NCBI RefSeq assembly: GCF_002197685.1
Contig: NZ_NBBI01000002.1
Span: 310,001-374,000, forward strand
Origin: Sphingomonas dokdonensis
GTDB lineage: Bacteria > Pseudomonadota > Alphaproteobacteria > Sphingomonadales > Sphingomonadaceae
Reading direction: 5' to 3'
Length of the DNA stretch: 64,000 nucleotides
Shown: one piece after another, positions 26,968 to 35,674 of the stretch
Layout of the letters: each line of letters opens with the position of its first letter
Numbering within the stretch: the first letter of the stretch is position 1
The notes under the pieces: generated by a model
What the model saw: the letters and a program-made list of their open reading frames with translations, nothing else
Told to the model about the DNA's origin: nothing
The model's database searches: none
Translations under genes and position numbers: made by a program

Positions 26968-28050
26968 TCAGACGCGACCGCCAGCAGGCTCGTGGTAGGG
27001 GCAGCCGTTCACGTGAGCGCGGAAGTCGGCGGAGTGGCGGTAGGTCTCGTTGCGTGCCCGGTTGATGTTTCCGAGCGGCCGGTGCGCGGCGAGGCCGGTC
27101 CAGATCGAGAAGCGCATCTCCTCGTTGATCTTCTGAAACTTGTCCTTGGTCAGGCTGTCCTGCTTGGCTGCCCGAATGGTTGCGACGGTCTGGAACGGCG
27201 CATCGGCCTGCTTCCACTCGACAGTCGGGTCCTCGACCGGTTGCTCTTCCAGGTCGCGACACAGCTGCACTCGCAGTTCCCATTCCATCTCAAGCACTTG
27301 GGTCTCTGACCGGATCACGTCCCGCAGGGCGTCCGGCCGGCCAGTCGCGTCGATCGTGGTGTCGGTCTGATCGGCCAGGTCCTTGGACACGGGGAAGATC
27401 GCGAATTTGGCAATGTAGTCACCGTAGCGGAACGGCGTGACACTGAAGTAGGTCTCGCCGAGCGGATCGGAGTTGGGCGCCCCGCCGAGCGTCTGCACCT
27501 TCGGGCTTTCAATCCCGACCGCGCTGAGCACGGTGTTCACACCGCGCAGAACCTTGGACATTGCCTCCTTGGTGCCATCGAGCTTGTCGGTGGTGCCGGC
27601 CAAGAGCTTCAGGTTGCCCAAAAACTGGTCGGCGGTCTTGTTCTGGAACACCGGGCCGTTGACCATGACGAAGTCCTGCGTCCGTCCGTCGGCGCCGGGC
27701 AGGCGTTCGCCTTCGACGTCCATGACCTTCAGCGCCAGACCACGCGGCAAGCTGATGGTGTCCGGCAGAATGTCGCCCGCGTTGGTCGAGAAGCGCATGA
27801 CGATCTCGTGCTGGCCGGCGGTCGCGAATAGGCCTTGTGCCAGTTCGGGGGGTAGGCCGTCATGGACGGTCAGCGTTCCCTGAAGGAACCCGTGCGCCTT
27901 GGCGTGGACCGAGCGTACGGCGTGACCATAATCCTCCGCTGTTTTTTCCAGAATCTTGTCGAACGTCTGGTTGAGCTTCATGATCGTCTCGGCTTCGTCT
28001 GGTTTCACGTCCTCGACGTCGGGAGAATAGCGGACGGGGGTTTGGGTCAT
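26968..28050 (-). CDS. Catalase-family (heme peroxidase-like) protein 2
   Basis: 360 residues, a paralogue of the protein at 23669. Corresponding motifs: YSPDVEDV at the N-terminus, HAVRSVHAKAHGFLQGTL, PPELAQGLFATAGQHEIVMR, DGRTQDFVMVNGPVF, and C-terminal HRPLGNINRARNETYRHS. The two share about the same length and domain order but are clearly diverged, so the duplication is old. The ATG follows GAGAGGA. It lies 55 bp after the secreted esterase and 171 bp before the hydrolase-MRJP gene on the same strand. Likely a heme protein of peroxide or lipid-hydroperoxide metabolism; no signal peptide is seen. Confidence 0.82.
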   Translation of the reverse strand: MTQTPVRYSPDVEDVKPDEAETIMKLNQTFDKILEKTAEDYGHAVRSVHAKAHGFLQGTLTVHDGLPPELAQGLFATAGQHEIVMRFSTNAGDILPDTISLPRGLALKVMDVEGERLPGADGRTQDFVMVNGPVFQNKTADQFLGNLKLLAGTTDKLDGTKEAMSKVLRGVNTVLSAVGIESPKVQTLGGAPNSDPLGETYFSVTPFRYGDYIAKFAIFPVSKDLADQTDTTIDATGRPDALRDVIRSETQVLEMEWELRVQLCRDLEEQPVEDPTVEWKQADAPFQTVATIRAAKQDSLTKDKFQKINEEMRFSIWTGLAAHRPLGNINRARNETYRHSADFRAHVNGCPYHEPAGGRV

Positions 28051-28105
28051 GGTCGTTAGTCCTCTCCGGCAAGGGGGCGGCGGTTCGACGCCGCCCCCGT
28101 CACGT

Positions 28106-29215
28106 TCAGCGGCGGGCTGCAGGTGCCTCGAACGCCGCTCTCAACCGTGCGACCGCGAGATCGTTCGCCTGCTTCGCACCGCCCACCACCTTGGCCATGC
28201 CGAAGAATTCGTGGGTGACGCCCGGGAAGGTCTTCTGCTCGACCTTGTCACCCGCCGCGCGCATTGCTGCCGCGAGCGTCTCACCGTCCGAGCGCAGCGG
28301 ATCGATCTGCGCGTTGATGATCGTCGTCGGTGGCAGGCCGCGCAGGTTCGCCGCGACAAGGTTCAGGCGCGGATCCTGCGCATCGGCCTTACTCGTCTGG
28401 TAGTAGTAGCCGAACCATGGCAGCATCGCGGTATTGAGCGGCTTGGCGTTCGACGAATCCTTCCGCGATGGTAGCGTCATGCTGCTGTTCGCGATCGGAT
28501 ACACAGAGACGATGTGCCGCGGCGCGGTCAGGCCGTTGTCACGGGCGTAGATCGCGGTCGCGACCGCGAGGTTGCCGCCGGCGCTCTCACCGACCGTCGC
28601 GATCCTTGCGGGGTCACCACCCCAGCTGGCCGCATTCTGCAGCGTCCAGCGATAGGCAGCAGCCGCATCATCATGCTGCGCCGGAAACTTGAACTCGGGT
28701 CCGTGGCGGTATTCCACAGAGACGACGATCGCGTTCAGTGCCTTGGACATGGCTCGCGGCGCAGCATCGTAGGTGCCGACGTTGGCGATGACCCAGCCAC
28801 CACCGTGATAGTAGACGATGACCGGCATGGGCTTGCCACCTGCGGGCGCGTTCGTCGGCTTGTAGATGCGCGCGAACTGCTTGGGATCGCTGCCGTACGG
28901 CAGGTCCTGCGTCGTCACCGCAGGATCGGGCGCGGTCGACATCCCCTTCTTCTGCATCGCCGCCTTTGCTCCGTCCGCGGCCGAGGGTTGCATACGGGCC
29001 TCCGCAGGCGTGAGCGTCTCGATCGGCTTTCCACCGAGCGACGCCAATGCATCAAGGACCGCCTGCATGTCGGGCGCGGCCTTGGGCGGTTGCACGGACG
29101 TCGTGGGCGGCGGCGGAGGCGGAGCTGCCGTGATCGAGCGCGCCGACTGGGCGAACGCTGGAACGCCCGCCATCGCGGTCGAAGCGGCGATCAGCATCGA
29201 AATGGTTCTGCGCAA
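28106..29215 (-). CDS. Exported HSL-family alpha/beta hydrolase (esterase)
   Basis: About 369 residues. A signal peptide ends GVPAFAQ, followed by a proline stretch. Catalytic features are complete: oxyanion HGGG in VIVYYHGGGWV, nucleophile GESAGGN, acid DPLRSDGE and His in VTHEFFGM. This is the hormone-sensitive-lipase (GDXG) group acting on short acyl or aryl esters. I place the start at TTG 29215 because AGGAGG lies five bases upstream and the resulting signal peptide (RRTISMLIAASTAMAG) is well formed; the ATG at 29245 lies before the Shine-Dalgarno. First gene of the leftward redox cluster, divergent from the Crp/Fnr regulator. Confidence 0.85.
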   Translation of the reverse strand: MRRTISMLIAASTAMAGVPAFAQSARSITAAPPPPPPTTSVQPPKAAPDMQAVLDALASLGGKPIETLTPAEARMQPSAADGAKAAMQKKGMSTAPDPAVTTQDLPYGSDPKQFARIYKPTNAPAGGKPMPVIVYYHGGGWVIANVGTYDAAPRAMSKALNAIVVSVEYRHGPEFKFPAQHDDAAAAYRWTLQNAASWGGDPARIATVGESAGGNLAVATAIYARDNGLTAPRHIVSVYPIANSSMTLPSRKDSSNAKPLNTAMLPWFGYYYQTSKADAQDPRLNLVAANLRGLPPTTIINAQIDPLRSDGETLAAAMRAAGDKVEQKTFPGVTHEFFGMAKVVGGAKQANDLAVARLRAAFEAPAARR

Positions 29216-29240
29216 TGGTCCCTCCTGTAACTGTCTGTTT

Positions 29241-29278
29241 CCCAACCATTGGGCGAGCCTCAGCGTTTCGGTACGAAA
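29241..29278. promoter_or_regulatory. Two 13-bp palindromes in the esterase/Crp divergent region
   Basis: CCCAA-CCA-TTGGG (29241-29253) and TTTCG-GTA-CGAAA (29266-29278) each have perfect 5-bp arms around a 3-bp centre, with centres 25 bp apart, in the 99-bp gap between the esterase and the Crp/Fnr-type regulator. They could be operators for that regulator. They do not match the classical CRP or FNR boxes, and short palindromes arise by chance. Confidence 0.3.
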
Positions 29279-29314
29279 GTAGACGCAGGCGTTTGAGCAG
29301 CGAGGTTCGGAAGT

Positions 29315-30073
29315 ATGTACAGCGGCATGGATGATCAGGCTTTGAAGGTGGATTTGACCCCAGGTTCCAACGCGTTGCCGTGCGAGGCGAATGCGCTGCT
29401 ATGCCTTCTGGACGACGCTGACCGCGCTGCCCTTGCGCCGCATTTGGAGCTGTTGCCGTTCCGCAACGGTGACATGATCGCGCGCGCCGGCGATGCGGCA
29501 GACAGCATCTGCTTCCCGTTGACAGGGATCGCTGCAATACTCGACTCGCTCGAGGGCGACCGCCGCTACGCGGTCGCGCTGGTCGGCAGCGAGGGGTTCA
29601 TCGGTTGGCAGTTGCTACTTGGCAACGAGCGCTGGTCGCATGACGTGGTGATGAGGGCCGAACACGGCACGGCGATGAGGCTGTCGGCCGCAGCTTTGAA
29701 TGGGATACTGGCCGAACGTCCGGCGATCCGAACCGTTCTGCTCCGCTTCGTCGATGTGGTGATGACCCAAATGTCCAGAACGATCGTCTCGTCGCTCGCG
29801 CATTCGATCGAGCGACGGATGGCGCGATGGATCCTGCTCTATCACGACCGAGTACGCGAGGACGACATCTGCATGACGCACGAGGAGTTCAGGCTTATGC
29901 TCGGTGTCCGCCGCAGCAGCGTAACCGATGCACTCCATAAGCTCGAAGAGGATGAGGCTGTCCGCTCCGTACGCGGGCGTGTCATCGTCCGCGATCGCGA
30001 GCGGCTGCTGCGGCTCGCTGGCGACACCTATGGGTTCGCCGAGGCGGAATATCGGCGCCTTCTCGGGATCTGA
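29315..30073 (+). CDS. Crp/Fnr-family transcriptional regulator
   Basis: 252 residues: a cyclic-nucleotide-binding-like beta barrel (LELLPFRNGDMIARAGDAAD, then CFPLTGIAAILDSLEGDRR), a dimer helix, and a C-terminal winged helix with MTHEEFRLMLGVRRSSVTDA as recognition region. No Cys cluster of the FNR type is present, so it does not look like an oxygen-sensing Fe-S protein. The effector is unknown. It faces the esterase-catalase-SDR cluster, which it probably controls. The ATG follows GAGG nine bases upstream; a second in-frame ATG lies five codons on. Confidence 0.87.
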   Translation: MYSGMDDQALKVDLTPGSNALPCEANALLCLLDDADRAALAPHLELLPFRNGDMIARAGDAADSICFPLTGIAAILDSLEGDRRYAVALVGSEGFIGWQLLLGNERWSHDVVMRAEHGTAMRLSAAALNGILAERPAIRTVLLRFVDVVMTQMSRTIVSSLAHSIERRMARWILLYHDRVREDDICMTHEEFRLMLGVRRSSVTDALHKLEEDEAVRSVRGRVIVRDRERLLRLAGDTYGFAEAEYRRLLGI

Positions 30074-30387
30074 TCTTTTGATTTGGTAAACGATGGCGCT
30101 TGGGGTGACCTCAATGGAAGTTTACACAACCCGCATCGCCACCGATCCTCCTTCAACTTGAACAAATAGCAGAGATTAAAATGAACGAATGGTCGCAGCT
30201 GGGACGCGGTGAACAGGTCGCGAATGACCGTAATTGGGTCATTTATTCTTAGGAAGACGCTCGAGGACGGCTCTCCCTCGCAATTGCCGAGACTGCATAG
30301 CAGAGCAACGATGGTACAGGCGATTGGTCTGCCAACGTGTTTTGGGCGATTCTAAAGCGATGCCGTGGAAGGTAGAGTCGCCTCGAC
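30074..30387. other. Gene-free stretch with repeat copy D
   Basis: About 310 bp between the Crp regulator and the histidine kinase. It is AT-richer than its surroundings and holds the dispersed repeat copy at 30182-30244. No gene is seen. The kinase promoter should be here, but no clear hexamers can be assigned. Confidence 0.5.
30182..30244. repeat. Dispersed 63-bp intergenic repeat, copy D
   Basis: Starts TGAACGAATGGTCGC and ends GACCGTAATTGGGTCATTT. The right end matches the other copies best; the left half is more diverged. Same length (63 bp) as copies B and C. Confidence 0.4.
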
Positions 30388-32472
30388 ATGACCGATCTTT
30401 CAGTTGCCGAGCCGCGTTCCTTGCCGCACCCCCTCCGCTTTCTCGAAGGCGGCGGAGAGGCGACGCGGTTGATCCTCGATCGGGACTGGTCGAATCACCC
30501 CCTAGGTGAGCCCGGCGGTTGGTCGGAAGCTCTCAAGGCGACGCTCAGCACGGTCCTGAACTCGCCAGAGTCGATGATCCTTGCTTGGGGCCGCGAAGAG
30601 CTGACCTTCTTCTTCAACGAAACCTACTTTCCGTTGCTCGGGCCTCGGCTCGAGTGGGCGATGGGTGCTCCGTTTCGCCACGTCTGGGCCGATGCCTGGG
30701 ACCAGGCCGAGCCGATCATCCGCGATGCATTCGCCGGGCGCAGTCGGCGCTTTACGGACCTTCCGTGGAAGCTGAACACCGATCGCGGGGAGGCGGACAC
30801 TTGGTTCACGTTCTCCTACTCGCGCATTCTCGATGGGCAGGGCGAGATCGCCGGCCTGTTCATCTTCACTAACGAGACAACCGCGCGCGTTCGGGCCGAT
30901 GCCGCACTCGCACGCAGCCAGGCGGAGCTGCGCGCGCTGAACGAGACGCTGGAGCAGCACGTTCAGGAACGCACCGCCGAGCGCGATCGGGTTTGGCAGC
31001 TGACTAACGACCTGATGGCGACGGCGCGGCTCGATGGTTATCTCCTCCACGTCAATCCTGCCTGGACGCGAGTGCTGGGTTGGAGCGAGGAGGAGCTGCT
31101 GACGCGCCCGTTCATCGAGATCGTCGACGCCGCCGATCATGCGGCAACGGCCGACGTCGTTGCGCGGCTGGCGGCAGGCGAACTGGTAACCAATTTCGTC
31201 GATCACGTCCTTACCAGCGACGGTGGCAAGCGGACGATCATGTGGACGGCAGTCCCAGAAGAGGGGTCCGACCTTTTCTACATCATCGGCCGAGATCTAA
31301 CCGAGCAGCATGCGGTAGAGGATGCGCTCCGCCAGGCGCAGAAGATGCAGGCGGTCGGGCAGCTTACCGGCGGCCTCGCGCACGATTTCAATAACCTGCT
31401 GACCGGCATGATGGGTAACCTCGAGCTGTTGCAGGTGAGACTGACCAAAGGCCGACTCGACGACCTCGATCGCTTCGTGCTCGCCGCACAAGGCGCCGGG
31501 CGACGCGCTGCGGCACTAACTCAACGCCTGCTTGCCTTCTCGCGCCGCCAGACGCTCGATCCGCGACCGGCCGACGTCAACCGGCTGATCGCTGGAATGG
31601 AGGACCTACTGCGGCGGACCATCGGCCCGGCTAACGCGCTGGAGGTGGTCGGGGCTGGCGGCTTGTGGACGGCGAACATCGATGCCGGGCAGCTCGAGAA
31701 CGCGGTCCTGAACCTTTGCATCAACGCGCGCGATGCGATGCCAGATGGCGGCCGCATCACGATCGAGACCGCCAACAAATGGCTCGACGAGCGGGCGGCC
31801 CGCGAACGCGATCTCCCGCCCGGCCAGTACCTGTCGATCTGCGTGACCGACACCGGTACCGGCATGGACCAGCGGACGATCGAACGGGCCTTCGAACCGT
31901 TCTTCACGACCAAGCCCATCGGCCAGGGCACCGGGCTTGGCTTGTCGATGATCTACGGCTTCGCACGGCAATCCGGCGGCCAAGTCCGCATCTATTCCGA
32001 GGTGGGCGAGGGGACGACCATGTGCATCTATCTTCCCCGCTATGCGGGCACGGCGGAGACGGCCGAGGATGTCGACGCAGCGGTCGTGCTCGACCGGGTA
32101 GGTGGCGGCACGGTCCTGATCGTCGATGACGAGGCCACGATCCGCCATCTGGTCGACGAGATCCTGGACGAGGTCGGCTATACCGTGATCGGCGCCGCAG
32201 ACGGAGCGGCGGGCCTTAAGGTTCTGCAATCTGGCGCCCGCATCGATCTGCTCATTACCGATGTCGGCCTTCCGAACGGCATGAACGGCCGGCAGGTCGC
32301 CGATGCCGGACGGTCGCTGCGGCCGGGCCTCAAGATCCTCTTCATCACGGGCTATGCTGAGAACGCCGCCGTCGGAAACGGACATCTTGAACCGGGCATG
32401 GAACTGCTGACTAAGCCCTTCTCGCTCGATGCCTTGGTCGGCAAGGTCAACGAGATGATGAGATCGGCATGA
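30388..32472 (+). CDS. Hybrid sensor histidine kinase with PAS domains and receiver
   Basis: 694 residues, soluble. Domains: an N-terminal PAS-like sensor (about 40-170, ending LFIFTNETTARVRAD), a coiled coil (about 170-200), a second PAS (about 205-310, ending IIGRDLTEQHA), an H-box LAHDFNNLLTGMMGNL (phospho-acceptor His), the HATPase with NARDAMPDGG, DTGTGM and GTGLGLSMI, and a C-terminal receiver with VLIVDDEA, LLITDVGLP (phospho-Asp) and LTKPFS. No membrane segment, so it senses a cytoplasmic cue. No separate response regulator gene is nearby; output probably passes by phosphotransfer. Its stop overlaps the ATG of the next gene (ATGA). Confidence 0.9.
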   Translation: MTDLSVAEPRSLPHPLRFLEGGGEATRLILDRDWSNHPLGEPGGWSEALKATLSTVLNSPESMILAWGREELTFFFNETYFPLLGPRLEWAMGAPFRHVWADAWDQAEPIIRDAFAGRSRRFTDLPWKLNTDRGEADTWFTFSYSRILDGQGEIAGLFIFTNETTARVRADAALARSQAELRALNETLEQHVQERTAERDRVWQLTNDLMATARLDGYLLHVNPAWTRVLGWSEEELLTRPFIEIVDAADHAATADVVARLAAGELVTNFVDHVLTSDGGKRTIMWTAVPEEGSDLFYIIGRDLTEQHAVEDALRQAQKMQAVGQLTGGLAHDFNNLLTGMMGNLELLQVRLTKGRLDDLDRFVLAAQGAGRRAAALTQRLLAFSRRQTLDPRPADVNRLIAGMEDLLRRTIGPANALEVVGAGGLWTANIDAGQLENAVLNLCINARDAMPDGGRITIETANKWLDERAARERDLPPGQYLSICVTDTGTGMDQRTIERAFEPFFTTKPIGQGTGLGLSMIYGFARQSGGQVRIYSEVGEGTTMCIYLPRYAGTAETAEDVDAAVVLDRVGGGTVLIVDDEATIRHLVDEILDEVGYTVIGAADGAAGLKVLQSGARIDLLITDVGLPNGMNGRQVADAGRSLRPGLKILFITGYAENAAVGNGHLEPGMELLTKPFSLDALVGKVNEMMRSA

Positions 32473-33220
32473 TCGAGGCTGGTCTTTGGGGCTTTGTCGG
32501 CGGCTCGGCGCTCATCTTGGGCGCACTGATCGCATGGTTCGTCCGGTTGCCGCAGCGGCTGATCGCTGGCGTGATGGCCATCGGATCGGGAGTGCTCATC
32601 TCGGCTGTGGCGTTCGACCTCATGGACGAAGCATTCCGGCAAGGCGGCTTCGACTCCACCGCTGCCGGGTTCGTCGGTGGCGCGCTGGTTTATACGTTGG
32701 CGAACATCGTCATCTCACGGCGCGGCGCGCGCCATCGCAAGCGTTCCGGCTCAAACGGCGATGAGCGCCAGCCTGACGCGGATAGCGGTGGCGGTCTCGC
32801 GATCGCTGTGGGTGCGCTGCTGGACGGAATACCGGAGTCGGTGGTGATCGGCGTCAGCCTACTTGGCGGCAGCGGGGTCAGCGCCGTGACTGTTGCCGCC
32901 ATCTTCCTCTCGAACGTGCCCGAGGGTCTCTCCAGCGCGGCCGGCATGAAGAAGGCCGGACGCAGCGCTCGGTACGTGTTCGGGTTAGGACCGCCATCGC
33001 GCTCGCCTCCGGGCTTGCTGCGATGCTGGGGAACGTCGCGCTGGCGAGTGCCGGTCCAGAGGTGATCGCCGCGGTGACCGCAGTGGCCGCGGGCGCGATC
33101 CTCGCCATGCTAGTCGACACGATGATTCCCGAGGCGACTGAATCGACGCATGACTATTCCGGGCTGATCGCCGTCATCGGCTTTCTACTCGCCTTCATTA
33201 TCACGAAGTCGGGGGGATGA
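32469..33220 (+). pseudogene. ZIP-type metal transporter gene with a frameshift
   Basis: The first frame (32469-33065) encodes five or so membrane segments with the ZIP-like motifs LLDGIPESVVIGV and IFLSNVPEGLSSA, then turns into Arg/Pro-rich nonsense after ARYVFGL near 32985. The natural continuation (TAIALASGLAAMLGNVAL, then AGAILAMLVDTMIPEATEST) is read in the +2 frame up to the stop at 33220. One base appears to be missing near 32985. Joined, the product would be about 250 residues, a normal size for this family of divalent-cation transporters. It is translationally coupled to the histidine kinase. A sequencing error is possible. Confidence 0.75.
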
Positions 33221-33279
33221 CCTTCTATTCAAGAGGCGGCCGGTAGGCAGCGATCAAGTCGTTGAAAGCGGCTGAAGCC

Positions 33280-34053
33280 TTACCGAGTTGCGTCAAGAAT
33301 GACCGCGACCGCCTCTTCCGGCGTATCCCACATCGGAAAATGACCGCTGTCTTCGAACCAGTGGAGTTCAGCCGTCGGAAAGGCTGTTAGCGCACGCGCG
33401 GCCTGCCTTGGCAGGCACAGCCGGTCGTGCTTGCCCCACCCGATGACAACCCGTCCAACGCCGATAGCGGCGGGGCCGGTCTGCTCAGGTCCCGTAGCGA
33501 GATCATGCACCAGCGCGTCGAATGTCGGCGTCGTGCTGAGCCCCTCCAGCTCTGTTGCGACGATCTGTCCATCGAGCGCCCAAGGTCGTGCGGAGAGCTG
33601 AGCGAGCAGGGCCGTGCGTGACGCCGTGTTTCTACTTAGCGCCGGCAAGCGTGCTTTAATCACTCGCAGTAAGCGACCGGAAGCGCCGATGGTAACCCTG
33701 AAGAAGGTTCGCTCCCAGCCGCGCCAGAAGCCGCCGGGGTCGAGTGCCACAACGTTCCCGACTATCCCGCGCCGGGCGAGTTCGAGCACGATCCGCGCGC
33801 CCATGGAACTACCGACCACATCAACGCCGGTCAGGCCGGCTCCCACGATGTACCGCTCGACACTGCCGACCAGACCGTCGAACGTCCCGCTATCAGGTTC
33901 TGCGAGCGTGGTGCCGTGGCCTGGAAGGTCAACCGCAATAACTCTTCGCGACGCGCTGAGCGGGTCCAAGATCGTGCTCCACGATCGCCAACTTCCGCCC
34001 AGACCGTGGATCAAGAGTAGCACGCGTCCGGTGCCTCGCTCAATTTTGTTCAT
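33280..34053 (-). CDS. Alpha/beta-fold hydrolase
   Basis: About 257 residues. Oxyanion region LLLIHGLGGSWRSW, nucleophile VVGSSMGARI (GxSxG), acid region WGKHDRLC and His in EDSGHFPMWDTPEEA. Similar to C-C hydrolases, haloperoxidase-like esterases and lysophospholipases; the substrate is not readable. The start is ATG 34053, preceded by CGAGGCGGGCAGAAC; the longer frame from 34239 is Pro/Arg-rich and unlikely to be translated. It stands alone, convergent with the ZIP gene. Confidence 0.8.
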   Translation of the reverse strand: MNKIERGTGRVLLLIHGLGGSWRSWSTILDPLSASRRVIAVDLPGHGTTLAEPDSGTFDGLVGSVERYIVGAGLTGVDVVGSSMGARIVLELARRGIVGNVVALDPGGFWRGWERTFFRVTIGASGRLLRVIKARLPALSRNTASRTALLAQLSARPWALDGQIVATELEGLSTTPTFDALVHDLATGPEQTGPAAIGVGRVVIGWGKHDRLCLPRQAARALTAFPTAELHWFEDSGHFPMWDTPEEAVAVILDATR

Positions 34054-34281
34054 GTTCTGCCCGCCTCGTCGCTGTAAAGCACTTAACGAGCTTGGTCTGT
34101 TCGCGGGTCCGAGCCCGCTGACTAATAAGACGACCTGACGTGGTCGCGGGTGCTGCGGGTGCTGCGATACACACCACAGATGGCGCGGGCCATGATGTGC
34201 GATCCGCAATGGCTTTTTCCTTGCGGTAATCTCGTGCAAGGGGCCGGGCGAATGGCGCCTGCCTATCGTTGTCAGCTGACA

Positions 34282-34344
34282 TGAACAAACGTCCGGTGTC
34301 GGGAAGGCGGGAGGCTAGCCCCAACGTCCGACATTGGGTCATTG
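34282..34344. repeat. Dispersed 63-bp intergenic repeat, copy B
   Basis: Starts TGAACAAACGTCCGG and ends GTCCGACATTGGGTCATTG. Lies at the 3' end of the ECF41 gene, overlapping its last few bases. Same orientation and length as copies C and D. Confidence 0.45.
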
Positions 34345-35244
34345 CACATCCCCGACGGTACCATTTGCGTCCCTCTTAAGTGTCTCGTCGAGGTGGCGGA
34401 GCTTATCGGGATTACGGACGATGTAGATCGCAGCGATCCGGCCGTCGCGGACGTCGAGCGCGGTGGTCTGTAGCACATTGCCCTGATCGATGCTGACAAA
34501 GCCGGGCAGCCCGTCGATGATGGTGGTATGGAGGAGCGTCGGCGGTGCTGCCTGCTTGCGCCGCTGCGCAACGAACAGGCGGAGCGCCCGCTCAATGCCG
34601 CGAATGACGTTGCGGAAGGCGAGCACCTTGCCGCCGCCATCGGCATGGATCGCGACGTCGTGCGCCAGCATCTCGGACAGCGCGGTGGCGTCGCCGTCAC
34701 GCGCGGCAGCGAAGAAGGCGCGAGCGATCCGATCGGCTTCGGTCGCGGCGACCGTATAGCGCGGACGCGCATGCTGGACGTGCTTGCGTGCGCGCGCGGC
34801 AAGCTGGCGCACCGCCGCCGGCTCGCGGCCGAGGGTAGCCGCGACCTCCGTCAGCGGCGTGTCGAACACGTCGTGAAGCAGGAAGGCAGCGCGCTCGAGC
34901 GGCGACAGTCGCTCCATCGCCATCATCAGCGTGAGCGTGACGTCGTCGGCGATCGTCTCTTCTGGCTCGCTGGTGCCGATCAGCGGCTCGGGCAGCCAGG
35001 CGCCGACATAGGTCTCGCGCCGGGAGCGGGCGGACTTCAGCTGGTCGAGGCAGAGGCGCGTGACGATGCGGGTCAGATAGGGCGCGGGCGTGTCGACGCT
35101 CGCGCCGGTTCGGGCCCAGCGCAGCCAGGCCTCCTGGACCACGTCCTCCGCTTCACTCATCGAACCGAGCATGCGGTAGCCGAGGCGCAGTAGCCGGGGG
35201 CGTTGCGCTTTGAAATCGGCAAGGCGTTCGTCATTGTGCGGCAC
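34339..35244 (-). CDS. ECF41-type RNA polymerase sigma factor with SnoaL-like C-terminal domain
   Basis: About 301 residues. Region 2 (RLLRLGYRMLGSMSEAEDVV, EAWLRWAR) and region 4 (ERLSPLERAAFLLHDVFD) form the sigma core. The linker carries WLPEP, and the C-terminal SnoaL/NTF2-like extension carries DGGGK and NPDKL, the three signatures of group ECF41, in which the extension controls the sigma activity instead of an anti-sigma factor. The start is GTG 35244: GGAGG is six bases upstream, whereas the ATG at 35250 touches it. Its start overlaps the preceding membrane gene. The target promoters (TGTCAC...CGTC) lie upstream of this operon and of the divergent carboxymuconolactone decarboxylase-like gene. 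Confidence 0.92.
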   Translation of the reverse strand: MPHNDERLADFKAQRPRLLRLGYRMLGSMSEAEDVVQEAWLRWARTGASVDTPAPYLTRIVTRLCLDQLKSARSRRETYVGAWLPEPLIGTSEPEETIADDVTLTLMMAMERLSPLERAAFLLHDVFDTPLTEVAATLGREPAAVRQLAARARKHVQHARPRYTVAATEADRIARAFFAAARDGDATALSEMLAHDVAIHADGGGKVLAFRNVIRGIERALRLFVAQRRKQAAPPTLLHTTIIDGLPGFVSIDQGNVLQTTALDVRDGRIAAIYIVRNPDKLRHLDETLKRDANGTVGDVQ

Positions 35245-35674
35245 GCACATCCTCCGCCGGACGAGGTTCGCGGACGTCCCGCCGCGCATTCTGCCACGCC
35301 CAAAGCGCCAGCGCGGCGGTCAATATAGCCGGCAGCGTGACCGCCGGGAAATCCTGGACCAGCGCGCTCGGCCCGCAAATGCCGACCGCCACCTCCCAAA
35401 CGTGAAACAAGGCGTGCCCAGGCAGCCACAGCGCGGCCGCGGACCAGAGCGCGACGCGCGTCGCCGGCCGGGCGACACCGGCGAGCAGGGCGATGGCAAC
35501 CAGCATGAAGATCAGCCCGATATCGCGTAGGAAGTGCTGGTTAAAGGGACCGGTGGTGGTGACGCCGGGCACTGCGAAATACCAGTTGGCCGGGGAAAGC
35601 AGCATGAACAGGCCATTGGCGGCAGCCCCGACACCGAGCAGCCCCGCGAAGACGAGGGGAAGATACCTGTTCAT
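35231..35674 (-). CDS. Small four-helix membrane protein in the ECF41 operon
   Basis: About 146 residues with four hydrophobic segments (YLPLVFAGLLGVGAAANGLF, then LIFMLVAIALLAGVA, an ALWSAAALWLPGHALFHVW segment, and TLPAILTAALALWAW). Family unknown to me; it may be DoxX-like or DUF-type. Its ATG overlaps the stop of the NAD(P)-binding gene (ATGA) and its 3' end overlaps the sigma gene, so the three are tightly coupled. Likely role in the same stress response; no catalytic residues are evident. Confidence 0.7.
   Translation of the reverse strand: MNRYLPLVFAGLLGVGAAANGLFMLLSPANWYFAVPGVTTTGPFNQHFLRDIGLIFMLVAIALLAGVARPATRVALWSAAALWLPGHALFHVWEVAVGICGPSALVQDFPAVTLPAILTAALALWAWQNARRDVREPRPAEDVRAAQ

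Noticed and set aside
34054..34239. 62-residue N-terminal extension of the alpha/beta hydrolase
   Set aside because: Pro/His/Arg-rich and without a ribosome binding site; ATG 34053 has one and starts directly at the hydrolase fold.
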